Assembly (NCBI RefSeq): GCF_040054535.1
Contig: NC_090785.1
Coordinates: 16,184,001 to 16,248,000 of the forward strand
Length of the DNA: 64,000 nucleotides
DNA from: Antennarius striatus
Lineage: Eukaryota > Chordata > Actinopteri > Lophiiformes > Antennariidae
Reading direction: 5' to 3'
Shown here: piece by piece, positions 29,441-55,128 of the stretch
Position numbering within the stretch: the stretch's first letter is position 1
Layout of the letters: every line of letters starts with the position of its first letter
Made by a program: the position numbers and the translations under genes
Notes under the pieces: model-generated
Databases searched by the model: none
Seen by the model: the letters and a program-made list of their open reading frames with translations, nothing else
What the model was told of the DNA's origin: nothing

Positions 29441-30236
29441 GATGACTCCCGCCCATCTAGTTCCAGTTGTTATGGACCAGCAAAACGTTCGGTGTTCCTC
29501 AAATCCTGCATTCCTATCGTGAAGTGTTGTTTCTACTTTCTACCTACGCTTTAGAATATACATGATCATTCAGAGCTACTTCACTGCCAGGTAACGTTTT
29601 AGTCCAAGGCACACAATTCAAAGGTTTCACTCCAAGCACATGTGGATGCCAGACTGCGAGAATGACCTGAGAGACACTAAGTCAAGGCCCTGGGGGCCAT
29701 TTGTGGCCCTCCACATCATTTTATGTGGACTGCGACAGCATAAAAGGTCAGAGTGTCTAAAATAAAATAGGTCAAAAATGTGCTTTGACAAAAAACAATT
29801 ACCGTATTGGCCCGAATATAAGACGACCCTGATTATAAGACCACCCCCTCTTTTTCAAGACTCAAGTTTGAAAAAAGACTTTTTGAACACCAAAATTAAT
29901 TTTATACAGAAAATAATTACAGTACATCTGAAACAAATGATTATAACAATATATTGGAGAGAAAAAGCAGAAATGCAGATTTTAAGGCTATTTTAACTTG
30001 TGTTTGATGCTATTTTTCTTTTTCACTTTGGATAGTTTGGTCCGTGATTGATGGAGTTCTGTGGGTTTCATAACCTGACAAATTAAAAGGATTTATAACA
30101 GAGCAGCAAGCAAATATGTTTGTAATTTTTGTAACTTGAATAAGTAATAAATTCAGAGTTATTTAACATTAAGGAGTAGTTACATTTATTTTACATTACA
30201 TGAAGTTACATTTAGTTACATTTATAAGTTACATTT

Positions 30237-30328
30237 AATTTCCCTGATGGAACCTCCTGAAGGGATGAATAAAGTCCTACTCTACTCTACTCTACTCTAC
30301 TCTACTCTACTCTACTCTACTCTACTCT
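30237..30328 (+). mobile_element. nested retroposon tail ending in (TCTAC)n
   Basis: AATTTCCCTGATGG, GAAGGGATGAATAAAGT and then a run of TCTAC units. This is the usual 3' tail of fish retroposons. ACATTT occurs on both sides (30231-30236 and 30329-30334). Confidence 0.6.
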
Positions 30329-30330
30329 AC
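30274..30330. repeat. (TCTAC)n pentanucleotide repeat
   Basis: About 11 units; it forms the tail of the nested retroposon. Confidence 0.95.
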
Positions 30331-30461
30331 ATTTGGCCCTTTGAGGGCAGCCATTGTGCTGATGTGGCACTCGGTGAAAATGAGTTTGACACCCCTGCAC
30401 TAAGTAGATAGCTCTATACTCTCTTCATCTTCTTTCACCTATGTACGTTTATTCCTAATGT

Positions 30462-30585
<124 letters not shown>

Positions 30586-33500
30586 AGCACACAGATCCAC
30601 AGGCTGGGTCCTGATCTTCAGCACAGTGTCTCAGCTGCTATGAGACGACAGGATGCAATTGTTTCTTTGTTTCTTTGTTTGTTTCTTTGTCTGTGGCATG
30701 TTGACCATTACACAAACCTATCTATGCATTTCCAGAGACATTGCTGAGAGATTGTGTCGTTGTTTGTTTACTTGTAAATCTGTCTTTAATTTCATAGTAA
30801 ATTAGGTAATGCATGGCTCCAAGTGGAAGAACAGGGCTATACTGAAGTGAAGGAGGCTGGTCTCTAATGTCTGGTGTTCATTTTATTGTGACTGCAGAAC
30901 AAAAACACAGAGGGAGTCCTCTTCTGTACTGTCTGATCGTGTTTGAACAACCATTAATGTGCAGCATGGGGACAAAGGTGACAGACTCTTATATAACTCA
31001 GAATAAATTAGCTGCTGCTAAACAGTAACTAAAACAGTAAGTATGTAACGTTGCAATATAGATTTATTATAATACATAATGTATATCATTGATTATACTG
31101 TATGTTATACATTATGTATTATAAATCACTTCCAAGGAGAGATTTAAAATAGTGAATATATAAATTAAAAAAAATCCCTCCCAATCATCATCATCATTAG
31201 GTCTCTTAAAAGTTTGTGGCACTAAGTCTATACACATGACATCATCTGCTTGTATTTTATTAGTTATGTTATTTACCTTACTTACCTACAGCATCTACCC
31301 TTTAGCTGGTCAGGTTTCTCTATGAGACAGAGGGTCTCTTCAGGACAATCAGGTTCTCTCAAGATTGAAGCTGGACATTAACATTTACTCATGTCATAAG
31401 TAAATGATTTAAAAACGTAGGTTCATTCATTCTGGGTAGAAAAAGAAAGCATTAGGAATTTCACCAAAAACCCGAGGTTTTGGTGTCATTACTCTGTTTC
31501 TTTATATTTATAATTGTTATCAGTAGGTCCCAGTCACCTTTGTGTTGTCATTTTTTCTTTTTGGTATTGACATGGGCCAGCATAAAGTAAAATAATTAAG
31601 GCTTTTTGAATTGTAATAGAAGTATCAGGGATTCTAGACTGACCTGTCTCTAATTCGCAAAGTCCTTTATCATCGAGGACAAAGAAAGAGGTGAACAAGA
31701 GTTCACTAGAATCATGTTCTCATCACATTGCTGAAGGTGAGTGTTGTAATTCAAAAATATTCCACTAGATGGCATCATTAACTCTCCTCTTGGGCCACTG
31801 CCACGTCTGTGGAAACCAGACGACAGGAACCGTCTCATCTTCAGCCATTTATTCCATTCCGGGTCGGGAATTTATCCCAGATAAATGATTTTGTAGTGTG
31901 GTTTGCACGGGTTGTGTTCCTGATTGACTGATTCATACAACTTATTTTTCTCATATTTGCACTGCTACGAGTCACTTTTGTCAATAGTGAAATTATGATG
32001 AATGAATATGCTTTACTTTGAGCTATCCTCCAGCTTTGTTTTCATTATTCCTCACCATATCTGCAAGATTTTGCATTCAGAATATCTAAGTATTTAAAAG
32101 AGAGAAAAAAAAACCCCACACAGACGTAATGTCATAATGATCTATGTTTTGTAACACTTTGTCCTGTGCAGGGCCTATCAACACCCAGGACAAGTTTCCA
32201 TCTCCCACGGCCAAAACATAGCAAGAGAAACAGCCATCAAAGGCAGTGAATTTGCCTACCTCAAAATAAACTTTTGATTTACAATCATGACTATATTTGC
32301 ACAAAGTAAAATATAATATGGTCATTTTGTTGAAATACTGCAGGTGAAAATCATCATGCCTTGTGCCTGGTTCGTGACCCCTTGGGACCCCCTCTTGAGC
32401 GCCATCTAGGGTCTTTGCCACAGAGGGAACATGTGTGTATAGAGGTGCTGTGACAGACTTTAGGACCCAGTTGAAAAGCACTGGCTCCCGACCTGCAGGT
32501 CTGAATGGTAGCGATTCAATCAGTGAGAAGTGGTTCCTTACGCCCTCACTCACTCATGGGTTTGGGTTAAACCTCATCAGCTCACATGAACAGCCTGAGC
32601 AGAGGGATGGACTCCAAATGCATCAAATGTAGGTTCAATTTTCATTATACAAATGCTGCTGTAACACATCTGCTGCTAAAGGAGTTTGATGTTCATTTTC
32701 CAGTTATTGGTTATTTCTTTTGTGACTGTCAAAACAGTGACATCCTGCCACACACCCTTCCTCATAAACATCACTCCCTACAGTGGGAACAGGTGGGACT
32801 GATGTTATTCTGTTAATGTCCTAATTTCTATTCTATGCAGGTTACAGAATCAGTTTTCTATGTTCATGCACTTCCTGCCCAATTCTTTCTCCTGTTTTAA
32901 GAAGGAAATAAAATAATAATAATGTTGCTGTGTTCTCCTGGTGATAAAGGTTAGACGGGACCTGAAATTTGATTATTGTTATAGTGTCTCCCTCATCCTG
33001 AGTCAAGTCAAGTCCTGAGTCAAGTCAAATAACCCGATTTGAAAATGAGGCTCCAGGCAGTCATGGTTTGATGTTGGACCCCACCAGCAGAGATTTCTTC
33101 TGCACCGTTATTTGTTATAATAAATAGTAAATCTGTTTCAACCCAATATGTTTTTCTTTGAGGAAGGGGTATCGTTACAACATTTTTCCTCGTTGTAAGA
33201 GAAAGCAAATAATCTTGCCCCCTCTTGGGCTTTGGCATGACTTTGGAAGTCAGTTTATAGTTTGGAGAGGTTTGTGAACCAATCTAGTTTTTCAGTGATG
33301 AAGACAACTTTGGGTATAGGTACACTTCAGCTGGAAGGTGCTGTCACAGCTTGTTTCCATGTTGGTGTTGCCAGTCTCCTGGGGCGTGAGCACGATTGTA
33401 ATGGTAACACACAACTTTGAAAGGAAATGGGATGAAGCCTATGCCAAGGCTGTTTTGTGACAAGACAGAGATGCTTCATATCGGTCACCTCGTCTTTCCA

Positions 33501-34161
33501 GTTCACGAGTTACCTCTTTTCCATCTTTCCTTACCTTGACACTATGTGTGTTTGGTGTGTACACAAAGTTTCTGAAGGAGGAGGAGTCTTCAGGCTTTGT
33601 CCAGGTTGACAGAAACAGTTTCCGGTTACTCCCATCTGCCTCATCACCGACCAACACACTGAGATGTAGCTTGACTGACTTTTTAAATGAGCTTTGTGTT
33701 TGTGTCACCACAGGAAAAATTTAACAATAACAGCTGATGATCCCTGGTTAGCACGCGACTGTAGATGTGATCAGTGAATGTCTTGACTGGCATGTTTTGC
33801 ACAAAGGGCTTATTGTAATGAGATCTATAAATGTGTAATTTAAATAATATAAAATATTTGGGATTGATAATTTTTACAATAAGAAAAAACATGCTCCTCC
33901 TCAAACTGCGCCTTACAATTGTTTTTTTTTTCTTTTTTTACCATTGATATAAAAAGCTCAAATGAATTCAATTACTACTGTTTTTTTACAGAGAAAATAT
34001 TTTTATTGGGACCCCCAAAATTCTATTTTATTATTTATTTATTTTAATTTGATATTTTACTTACAATTAGCAATTCATCATTACCACAGTATTAATTGAT
34101 CATTTCTGTAGGAAAGCTGTGAATATAGCATTACTTCACACTGAAAACCTGTTCAATATCT

Positions 34162-34195
34162 GCTTAGGTTAGGTTAGGTAGGTTAGGTTGGGTTA
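34162..34195. repeat. short TTAGG-type repeat
   Basis: Six or so imperfect copies of TTAGG or TAGG. Confidence 0.7.
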
Positions 34196-36273
34196 TTTTA
34201 CTCTGTCTGTTGATCCTTTATTTCTTGGCAGATATTGCAGGGTATGAGGATTTTTTCTTGTCTGCTGTTGGAAATCTGATCAGTGGGAGCAATGAGTGAA
34301 CCATAGCAGGAAAGAAGTGGGGTGTAAAATGAAAACAATGAGATAAATATCACTTTTGTTATTATATTCTTATCAATAAATTTTCCACTGATCAATCTGT
34401 TATGATTTTGTTCCTTGTTTGCTTTGAGGAGTGTCAGGAGTTCAGATATAAAATCTGCAAAACCCAATGACAGGCAGGTATGAGCTTGACTGGTGGGAGC
34501 CTCTTATTATTCACGATGGAAGCCAGCTGGCAACGCTGCGGTTTTCCCTACTGCTGACTGAGATCGCTCGAGCATCAGGTGGGCGTGAGAGGGGAGAGGC
34601 TGTCTCTACGGAGAAGCATTGCAATGGTGGGATTGTCTCTGATTTAGTCCAGCAGTTATGATGAATCATGGCTATTGTCAGTGACTTTTGTAGCAAATGT
34701 AAGAGCTCCTAGAACAAACAGTAATAAGCTGCACACTTCACACTGATTAATGTAAAACACTCATGTGAGTCGTCTGCCTGGGCATGGAATGCATGATCCA
34801 TCTATGCCTTCTCTAAGGAGATGGATTGAGTCTGCGCCCAAATGTCACAGACAAATACATATATGAAAAGAGAACCTATTAATCTGCTGGCATGAATGTG
34901 TCTTTTATTGTGCATAACAAAAGGATCAATGTGGTTTTGGGGACACAGGTCACAAAGTCTAGAACTTCAAGTTTGTGGAGAATGTCTTTGCAAGTAAAGA
35001 AGGATTGTTCAAGTTGAATTAAAACGTGGTGTGAGGGTCAGCGGGGCCAAAGAGCTCCATTAAAATGCAGTTTGCTGTCGTCATCTATCCAGCTGTTGGT
35101 GGGCTGCATGTTTCATGTCGTATCTCATCACGTCTACTGATTTGTACTTTACAACCTTTACTTTTTGGCTTCATCAAGACATACATACACCCATTTTAAA
35201 AAAATACTTTACTGCATCTAACCTATAGTACAGTTGTTAAGATATGATCCATCATGCATGAGCTGTAAATCATGAATGATTGTAGACCAATCCTATGGAA
35301 TCCCCCCTCATTAAACCTTGTGAGAAGAGGAGATCATTGTGGTTTTTACAGCTTGAATACGTGTGTTTGTATGTGCATGTGGGTGTGAACATGTGCATTG
35401 TGTAAAGGCAATGGTCATTGTCTGCACAGTAATGTATATGGGGTTAAAGAAGATGTGCATCACAGCAATACTGCAGAGAAATCCATATGGTGTACATCAC
35501 TCTTCTGCAGAGGGTGAGACTATGCCTGGGGTGTGAATGCATACAAGTTCATACATAATCCTCCCAGGGGCATTTATTACAGAGGTTTTGTAGAATAAAC
35601 AAGTCATATTCAAAATAACCTGTGGTAAGCCCTGTAATATATTCCTTAATAACCACCATAATTCAGCACTGAAATATGATTTATGTTAATTTGCAGGTGT
35701 AGAAATTGTGCAATTTCTGTAATGTCTTTTGCCCCAGGTATAAATCTAATGTGCAAACCAGCAACATAGTGTAGCAGTAGCAGTTGAAAAAGCCTCTAAC
35801 TAAAAAAAGCCTCTTCAATGAGAGGCAAAACATCTTCAGATTTTCCTTACAAGTCCAGATGACATTATTCAACACAGGCCTAAATCACATGACATTTATC
35901 ATAAAAGAATTACAATAAAAACTATCATCCAAGAGGAATTCTGAAATTATTTCAAAAGCTGTTTTTTAAAAATAATATTCAGCATAAATATGCATATGAG
36001 ATACAGTATTGTATTAACTACATGCTAATGATTTCTTGAGCTCACTGTATGAGAATACAGAATGAACCCTGGATAATTCTTGAGAGCTAATACTAAGCAA
36101 TGTGGTTAACTTCAGCCAGAAGCAAGAAGAAGAGTGTGTCCTATTTTTTGGTAAACGAATGAAGATGATGATTTGCTCTGGTCAAAATCCCATTAACACA
36201 CACACACACAAAAAAACCCCAAACTGAGACAAAGCAGCTCTTTTTCCTCTTTTTGTGTTAGTGTGCATGTAAT

Positions 36274-36415
<142 letters not shown>

Positions 36416-36767
36416 TTTCTGCAGACATGCATGTGTGTTGTGTCTGTCATGTGTGTATGTTACCCTTGTCTGTGCAGCATCAGTAAAGCAGTGCCTCCAC
36501 TTGCAGAATAGCATCTTTCTCAGTATGTGAATACTTTTCTGTGAGGGAGACATAGTTTGGTGGTGATCTCATTGGACTCAGGCAGATATGGGATCTGAAT
36601 AATACACACTGCACTGTGGAGCCTTTGTCTGGCAGCAGGCTGAGTCAAGCCCTCTGTGCCATCTCTGATCTGAGTAAAACACACAGCAGAAGATGAAAAA
36701 TGACACAAAATGAACAGAGGGTTGAGCAGAAACACATAACCCACATCATGTTTCCGTCTGCTACCTT

Positions 36768-36780
36768 TGACCTTTGACCT
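36768..36780 (-). promoter_or_regulatory. DR1 nuclear-receptor type motif
   Basis: TGACCT-T-TGACCT, i.e. AGGTCA-A-AGGTCA on the minus strand, a perfect DR1; a third half site (TACCT) precedes it at the same spacing. Bound in other systems by RXR partners and HNF4. Function here is unknown. Confidence 0.35.
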
Positions 36781-37400
36781 GACTCCATATTGAATGCAGC
36801 AACTGTGACCGTTCCATAATCACACTGCTTATATCTCCCTGTCCATCTTATAAAGCTGCTTGTTTCAATTCAGTTATTAGATCAGCCTATCCCATGATGC
36901 ACTGGGTGGGATGGGAAATCCCCCTGCGAGTTTGCTAAATTTATAACAGAGTTCTGCAGGCATATGCTGATATGTTGATGCTTGTTGGCAGTCGATGTAG
37001 ATCTGACACAATTAGGAGGGAATAGAAAACAGCAGGAGGAGAGGTGTCCATGACATAAACATTGTTTGAAGAAAGTGAGGCAACAATGATGAAAAACATA
37101 TATTTCTATGAGTACAATTTTGTTTTAAACAATACAGCACTGTGTCACTTGGCATGAAGAAAATACTTGTACAGCACACATCTTTATTTTGTTCCACAAG
37201 TGTCAAATTTGGATGTTCTTTGAATGAAAGTATGTTATCTGATCCCAGGTTTAAGCATAATGAAATCATGCAAAAGGACTGTGGCTGTCAGATTGGAATA
37301 TGAGCAGCATTGCTTTACTAACGTAACACTGAACAATGGCCCTTAAATCTCACTTCAGATTCCAGATTACTCAGCACCTTAGGTAGCTGTGGATAAATGA

Positions 37401-37402
<2 letters not shown>

Positions 37403-37449
<47 letters not shown>

Positions 37450-37482
37450 GTGTGCGTGCGTGCATGCGTGCATGCGTGTGTG
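37403..37482. repeat. (GT)n microsatellite, interrupted
   Basis: About 80 bp of GT with CG and CA interruptions at the right end. Confidence 0.95.
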
Positions 37483-39719
37483 CTTGAACATCAAAAACCT
37501 CTGCGGTTCACTGCTTCCTTTCAAACGGCAGCCAATGCTTCAACAGGTGAGTGGGAGGGCACAAAACCCCCATAATTCTCCACTCAGTCACCAGGAAACA
37601 TCGCGCCTGATTAGCGGGTCTAATGACTCGAATAGATTTCTTTCTGTGAAACAGAATGATCAGGCTCATTAGGACATCATTACGAGTCAGGATGCACATT
37701 CAACCTAGAAATAGCGGTAATTGTGTGGCTGTGGGACACATCTCATTTAAATTCTGTGTATAAATAATTGATGATATTGCAGGAATTGTTGCTCAGCGTG
37801 TCGTTGCTTTGGGTTGATTCTATCTTTAAGAAACAGAAGCCATTCTACTGTGAAAGTATGAGAGAATCTCGAATTTCTGTCACCTGAATTCTGTGAATTA
37901 ATGTACATCTAGGACATGATAACACCTTTCTTTTCATATGATGTAATTGAAAGCAGAATTTACAATTAATCTTACAGGTACTTTGATTTATTTAATATTG
38001 GATTCAGAAATTTTCCCAGAGTTAAAATGTTTGTTCAAACAATCCTTTTCATAACTTAAGCTCTGATGAAACCTTACATCAGGGGTTAGTCAGAAACAAT
38101 CTGACAGATCAAATCAAATATTTTGGAGCGTAGTGACCAAATTGCGAAGATGGAATGCAGGCAACATGTGTGTCTGGACATCAAACTGGGGAAAGTGAAA
38201 AGACTTGTTTTGGCAATTAATGCCTCACATCTTCAAATGCTTATCCTTTTCATATTTTTAATAAATTTCATGCAATACACCACATGCTTGGATTCATACA
38301 GTTTACGCCGACAAAGCAATACTCCATCATAGCCAGCACGAAAAAAGCCTGAGTCAAGCATAGACAGCTCACAGGTAAAATCATGTCAGCATCACAGCAT
38401 GAAATCATAACCATTTTAGCTGTTAGAAATAACAAAAATGTATAAAAATCTGGCTTGAAATCAAAATTAATTGTTAAGTCTGCTTCTGCAAATGAGACCC
38501 AGGATGGTGTCCATCGTTTTGTTTACTTCCTGTATTTGTGAGAGTGGTTTCAAGTGCAGAGTGTGGAATAATTACTGTATTTTATAGTAACCTCAAGCAT
38601 CTCCCCATGTGCTATAAAACCAGTGGGGGTAACATGTTATTTCCCCTTTTCCCTCAATTTGTATACCTTTACAACACCTCCTAAACTAATAAGCTGTTCC
38701 ACATGCTGCCCTCACCTGCCGCTCAGCTTCAACATATTTTGCACAATGCATGCTGTAAGTTATTTATGATGTCCTTTTATTTAAAATGTCCGCCCACATG
38801 TTTCATGAGCATGTCAGAGCCATGAGAAAGGAATTCTCTCTCTTGAGGGGCTAGGAGCAAAAATAAGGTTTGTAATAATGGTGCATTTAAAGCTCCATTA
38901 TATTGTCATCCCTTTAAAATACAGTCAGAAGCAGCAGGCACATTCAATTCTATCCAGTAGAGGATCTACACAAGAATGGGCTCAGTTAAAATGGGAATGG
39001 GTCAGCTGACAGGAATGGGAAACAGAAGGCCGGAGATGATAAGTGATGTCATCATTGGGAGGAAGTTCATCTCTATTGGGGGCATAAGAGGCATCCCTGT
39101 ACAGCTGGTTGCCCATTAACTAATGTAGGACAGGAAATGGGGTTTGCTGGCAGCATGTGGAGCAAGATGACAGTGACTCGAAGGGTCTCCACGAGTACGC
39201 TCATTATACCCAGCGTGATCTGAAAATGTGAGCCTTGATGATTTCAGCACATGGTTGGCTTAGCATGACAGCTAATCAAGGATACCGATGGGGCCTCAGG
39301 AACACACTCTTCATTCACTTTACATGTGTTAAGGCAAGACGGAGAAGACAAACAAAATGGAGCATTGAATGGAAACAACCAAGAAGAAGAATTGAAGTAG
39401 AAGAAGATTTTCTTTTTTATACAGTCTTTTTTGTGTGTGTCTCTGTACTCAACGCTCAGTGTAACTTTTGGCATCACACATCACCGCTTCGTTCTTTGTG
39501 TCCAGTTTTACCCCTCTGTATAGAATTTATTAGTAGTTACAGTTCTGTTCAAGACCAAATCCAATTTCCACTGTCATTCATCTTTGTTTTACTGTCCATC
39601 ATAATTTGATGAAAAGATTTGTTAACCAGGTACCGGGAAAGCAGCATACAGCGGCTACGCACATAATAATATTGAATAATGAATAATTATTATTATTTTA
39701 TTTTATTTTTTAAATTTTA

Positions 39720-40110
<391 letters not shown>

Positions 40111-40134
40111 CCGCCGATCTGCCACCGTTTTATA

Positions 40135-40450
40135 TAGATATATTTACTGAATTAATCCCCACAGGGGAAATTAGTGGCACACTCTAGTTAGTACACATGC
40201 ATATATACATTAGTGTGTATAAGCCCTGAACACACAAACACACACAAGGGGCCTGTGAGCAGGGAGGGGGAGGTAGAGTGGCGGGCGCCCCCTTTGTGGA
40301 ACGCTCAAATAAAGCAGCTTGTAAAGGGAGACGGCGCCTTGCTCAAGGATACCTTAGCAGTGCTCTGGAGGTGAGCTGACACCTCCCACCGTCAGCTCAC
40401 ACTCCGGGTGTTTTTGGGTGGGAGCAAGAATCGAACCGCCGATCTTGAAA
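40135..40450 (-). mobile_element. second tRNA-derived SINE copy, same orientation
   Basis: A diverged sister of the neighbouring copy: B-box-like GGTTCGATTCT (plus 40427-40437), GAGCAAGGCGCCGTCTCC, GGGGCCTGTGAGC-type segment and the tail ATTTCCCCTGTGGGGATT. Its inner (AC)n is only about 20 bp. Confidence 0.7.
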
Positions 40451-42292
40451 CACTGGATGACCCTCTCACTGGATGACCATCTAGATTAGCACATGAGTTC
40501 AATGTGAATGTACAAAACAGGGAGCTGAAAGATGCTAAAACGCTCTATAGGACTGAAAGTATCTGTTGATTGAGTCGGATGATGAGACAGACGCGTTCTG
40601 ATTTGCATCACCTCCCTGACGAGCCAGCGTTGTCTCTGCTAACCTGCCATGAGCTCCAGAGACATCAGTTCATGAATGTCCAGGCATGTTTTGTGCCAGG
40701 GAGAGGAGAACCATAGGAACTGGGAAATTCCTGGAATCTAAGCAGTAGAGTGGGAGGGGATTTCATTATGATAGGGCACTTCATGCTGGTGAGAGGAGAC
40801 ATTGTTGGCACAGATTGTGATGCTATTAAACCCCAAGCACATCTGGCCATCTGGGTTACCTCACCTTTGTAGGCATGGATTGTTAGAAAACACACACCTA
40901 AGTGATCAACTTTATGAAGCATCCACTTATGATGAATTGGGGCTTTTCGAACCACAACCACATGTGACAGATATTCTTCATCTGTATTAGAATTCATTCA
41001 TTGTTGTCTGTAAACATGCGTCCCCCAGGTTTGATCAAATCAGACGGTGGAATTGTTTTAACTTTTAAACACTGTTGTCTCCTTTCTCCTTTGAGTCACG
41101 ACAGTCATGCTGTTATATTTCAAAAAATGCTTTTCGGCTACTCTCAAAAGTTTCAGGGTAAAATTGCTCAAATCTCTTTTTGACTGGACAGATAGACACT
41201 CCCACACTCAATCTTCAACCTTCACTGATCTTTCATGTTGGATCAGGTTTGGATATGGCTGCATACCAAACGTGTCCAAAGATAATGAGGAAGTCGAGAC
41301 CTGCAAGAAAAAACCTTCGGTTTTCATTTGATGCAGATCTCTGGTGGAGTCACAGATGGTGCTGCCATTCAAGTTTCTCAAAGCAGCGTTTAACTTTTTG
41401 GTTTAACTTTAGCAATATTTTGTTAATCTTATGGATTTGATAACTGATTTTAAACTTTAAAAAACACACATTTTCTAAATTTTGACCATGTCTAGCCATA
41501 CCTAGCTAAGGCACCATGTACTCAGTTTTAATGAGAAGAAAAGTCATTCAAAATGTTTTAGCATCTCTCTGCAGTCCTCCACTGGTATCTATGCATTTTG
41601 TGTGTGAATTCACAGCTTGACTCAGGAGGACAAAGGTCACATTTTTGTCATCATAAAGAGTGGTTTGTCAGGCCGACACCAAGTCTAACAGCTAATAGCC
41701 AGACCTCATCATACTGGGGGATGAAATGCCCACCTGCATTCTAAAGAAGATACATTCTAAGATTGCTAGTAACTTGGAATTACAGCAGATCAAAGTAAAA
41801 TAATTTGATGAATATGCTACCATGAAGATTTACATTTATTTACAGATTTGATGCATCAATTTAATATAATAGAGAATCACCATTACTCTGTAGCTTTTAC
41901 CAAGCAAAAGAAAAGAAGAACAGAGAGAAGAGACAGATGTGATTGATGCCCACCCCAAAGCATTGTTAAAATCAGATTCAGTATCATCCTTCTCTGTCTT
42001 TTTGAAGGAGCTGCACCACAAGCTTTCATTTATTGTTCCTCTGCTGGTGCTAACATGCATTAGTCATACAACATGCTTTGGTTTTTTAAATATATTATTC
42101 TATTTATTTGATACCTTAAATAAGTATAGAAATAAATGCTGCAATGATTAACTTTTTTTAAAGGGAGTTTTATTTAAGTCATCCTTTAAGACACCCTGTA
42201 CTTTTTATCCTCCAGATATCTTGTTTATTTTCTTATTGAGACTTTAAAATCATATTTCCAGTAAAACTAGTTTCATAATTACACTATAAATT

Positions 42293-42362
42293 TCCATAAT
42301 TACACTATTAATTTTGGAACTTTCCTCACCGTGCGATGAATAAAGGCTTATTTTATCTTATA
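42293..42362 (+). repeat. retroposon 3' tail
   Basis: GGAACTTTCC, CCGTGCGATGAATAAAGGC and TTATTTTATCTTAT: the same tail type as at 30237, without its body. Confidence 0.5.
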
Positions 42363-43607
42363 GCACTTATAAAGCATGAACTATGCATTTCTAAGTGGTG
42401 GCTGATGATACTAAGGGTAGGATTAGGGTAAGGATGAGGGTTAGTATTAATCATCGCGAAGATATGATGCTGATAAAATGATGTAATTGGTGAGGTTGTG
42501 AAGACTGGGCATGATGTGCAACAATGGTGGAGGAGCACACATAATAGTAGCATGACAGAACTAAAAGGACACAGAAAATAATATTCAAAAACCAGCAGCA
42601 AGATGATAAGCAAACAATAAAAGTGTATCAGCCAATGATGACTGCTAACATCTCATCTGACAGAGTGGAAGGAAATTAATATAAACTAAGTGTGAGATTC
42701 ATGAATGACAGGATGCTGATGAGAAATAAACTACGGAAAGGAAAAGTCTTCCTGACTGAACTTTTGTTGGAGCTTAATTTCTTTGGAAGCACCGATTTCC
42801 TGTAATTTCCACATAATACACAAAAAATTTGTACAAGACGTTTAACCGAGTTGTAGTCTGCTTCCTGATACTAAGAGTATATACAGGATCCTAAATAACA
42901 GGTCACATCACATTAATTCACTATGTATAAATGTAATGACGTCCACTAAATGTATACACTAAGTGGAAAGTTGTTTGGTCTATCAGTCTCTGCACGGTTG
43001 TGAAACTGATGTGAGTTGGTCTTTGTGTTCTTGTGGGTGAATTCTCACAGCATCAATGTGTGTGAGAGGTTGAAGGTGGCATGTTACATCGTGTTGGGGC
43101 ACATTAATCTGCCTCGAGGCAACAAGTCATCCACGTGTAACTCTGAAATGTCTCAACTTGTCTCTGCCTCCACTGCGTGGCTTTTACCCAATCTCTGAAG
43201 GATCTTTCACTTGATACTTTCAAATAGATTACGATCAAATGTTTCAGCAACAATGCAGCGACAACCTCACTGGAGACAAGGATTGGTGTTTTTATCTTAG
43301 TCACTTTAATGAACATGCTTAAATATAAATCAGTCGTGTAATGTTTTTCTGTATCTAGTTATTCAAAGGGTTTTATTGGCATTTAATTGGCAGTGTCTCT
43401 GCAATTAGTTAAAGTTTAACAATGCATTGAGGAAAAGAATGGGGGAAAATAAAGAATGTGAGTTAGCTATTAGTCGACATGTGTCTGTGTGTTTACTCAG
43501 CGAGCCTTTCCCAGGTGCTATACAATCCCTGGGATCAGTGGAGGGTGATCCAACCCCCACCTTCCAACCCCCCTAGAAGAGAGGAGGGGACACTTTTGGG
43601 AGGGAGG

Positions 43608-43613
43608 TATAAA
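43608..43613 (+). promoter_or_regulatory. TATA box candidate of afap1l1
   Basis: TATAAA in the context GGGAGGTATAAAGAG lies about 190 bp upstream of the proposed start codon, in a purine-rich stretch. A start site near 43635-43645 would give a 5'UTR of about 160 nt with two short upstream ATGs near 43760. This is inferred from motif and spacing only. Confidence 0.4.
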
Positions 43614-43798
43614 GAGATAACAGATCAGAGAGAGGAGGGGAAAGGACGTGTGAATGCAGCAGTAGGCATACTATAGCTCACCTCCCATACAAAGACTCCA
43701 TAGGACGGGGCACACAGGCAGGCTTAGACTCAGGAATATCTCCTACATTACTTACTCATGTATGGATGACCTGTTTATCTCCTTGTTAACCCAAGAAA

Positions 43799-55128
<11,330 letters not shown>

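Larger units (their letters stand above)
29683..30397 (-). mobile_element. non-autonomous hAT element with 8-bp target duplication
   Basis: The right end reads, on the minus strand, CAGGGGTGTCAAACTCATTT, a typical fish hAT end. The left end begins CAAGGCCCTGGGGGCC. CACTAAGT flanks both ends (29675-29682 and 30398-30405), the 8-bp duplication expected of hAT. No transposase frame was seen. A patch with AATATAAGACGACCCTG at 29815 is another repeat unit, and a retroposon tail is nested at 30237-30328. Confidence 0.75.

Noticed and set aside
32086..32553. 155-codon minus-strand frame
   Set aside because: No domain was recognised and part of it (GTTCGTGACCCC, GAGCGCCATCTAGGG) looks like dispersed-repeat DNA.
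34162..34195. TTAGG repeat as an insect-type telomere remnant
   Set aside because: Too short and imperfect; listed only as a simple repeat.
42405..42445. TTAGGG-like units as an interstitial telomere
   Set aside because: Only three or four imperfect units; such motifs are common in fish DNA.
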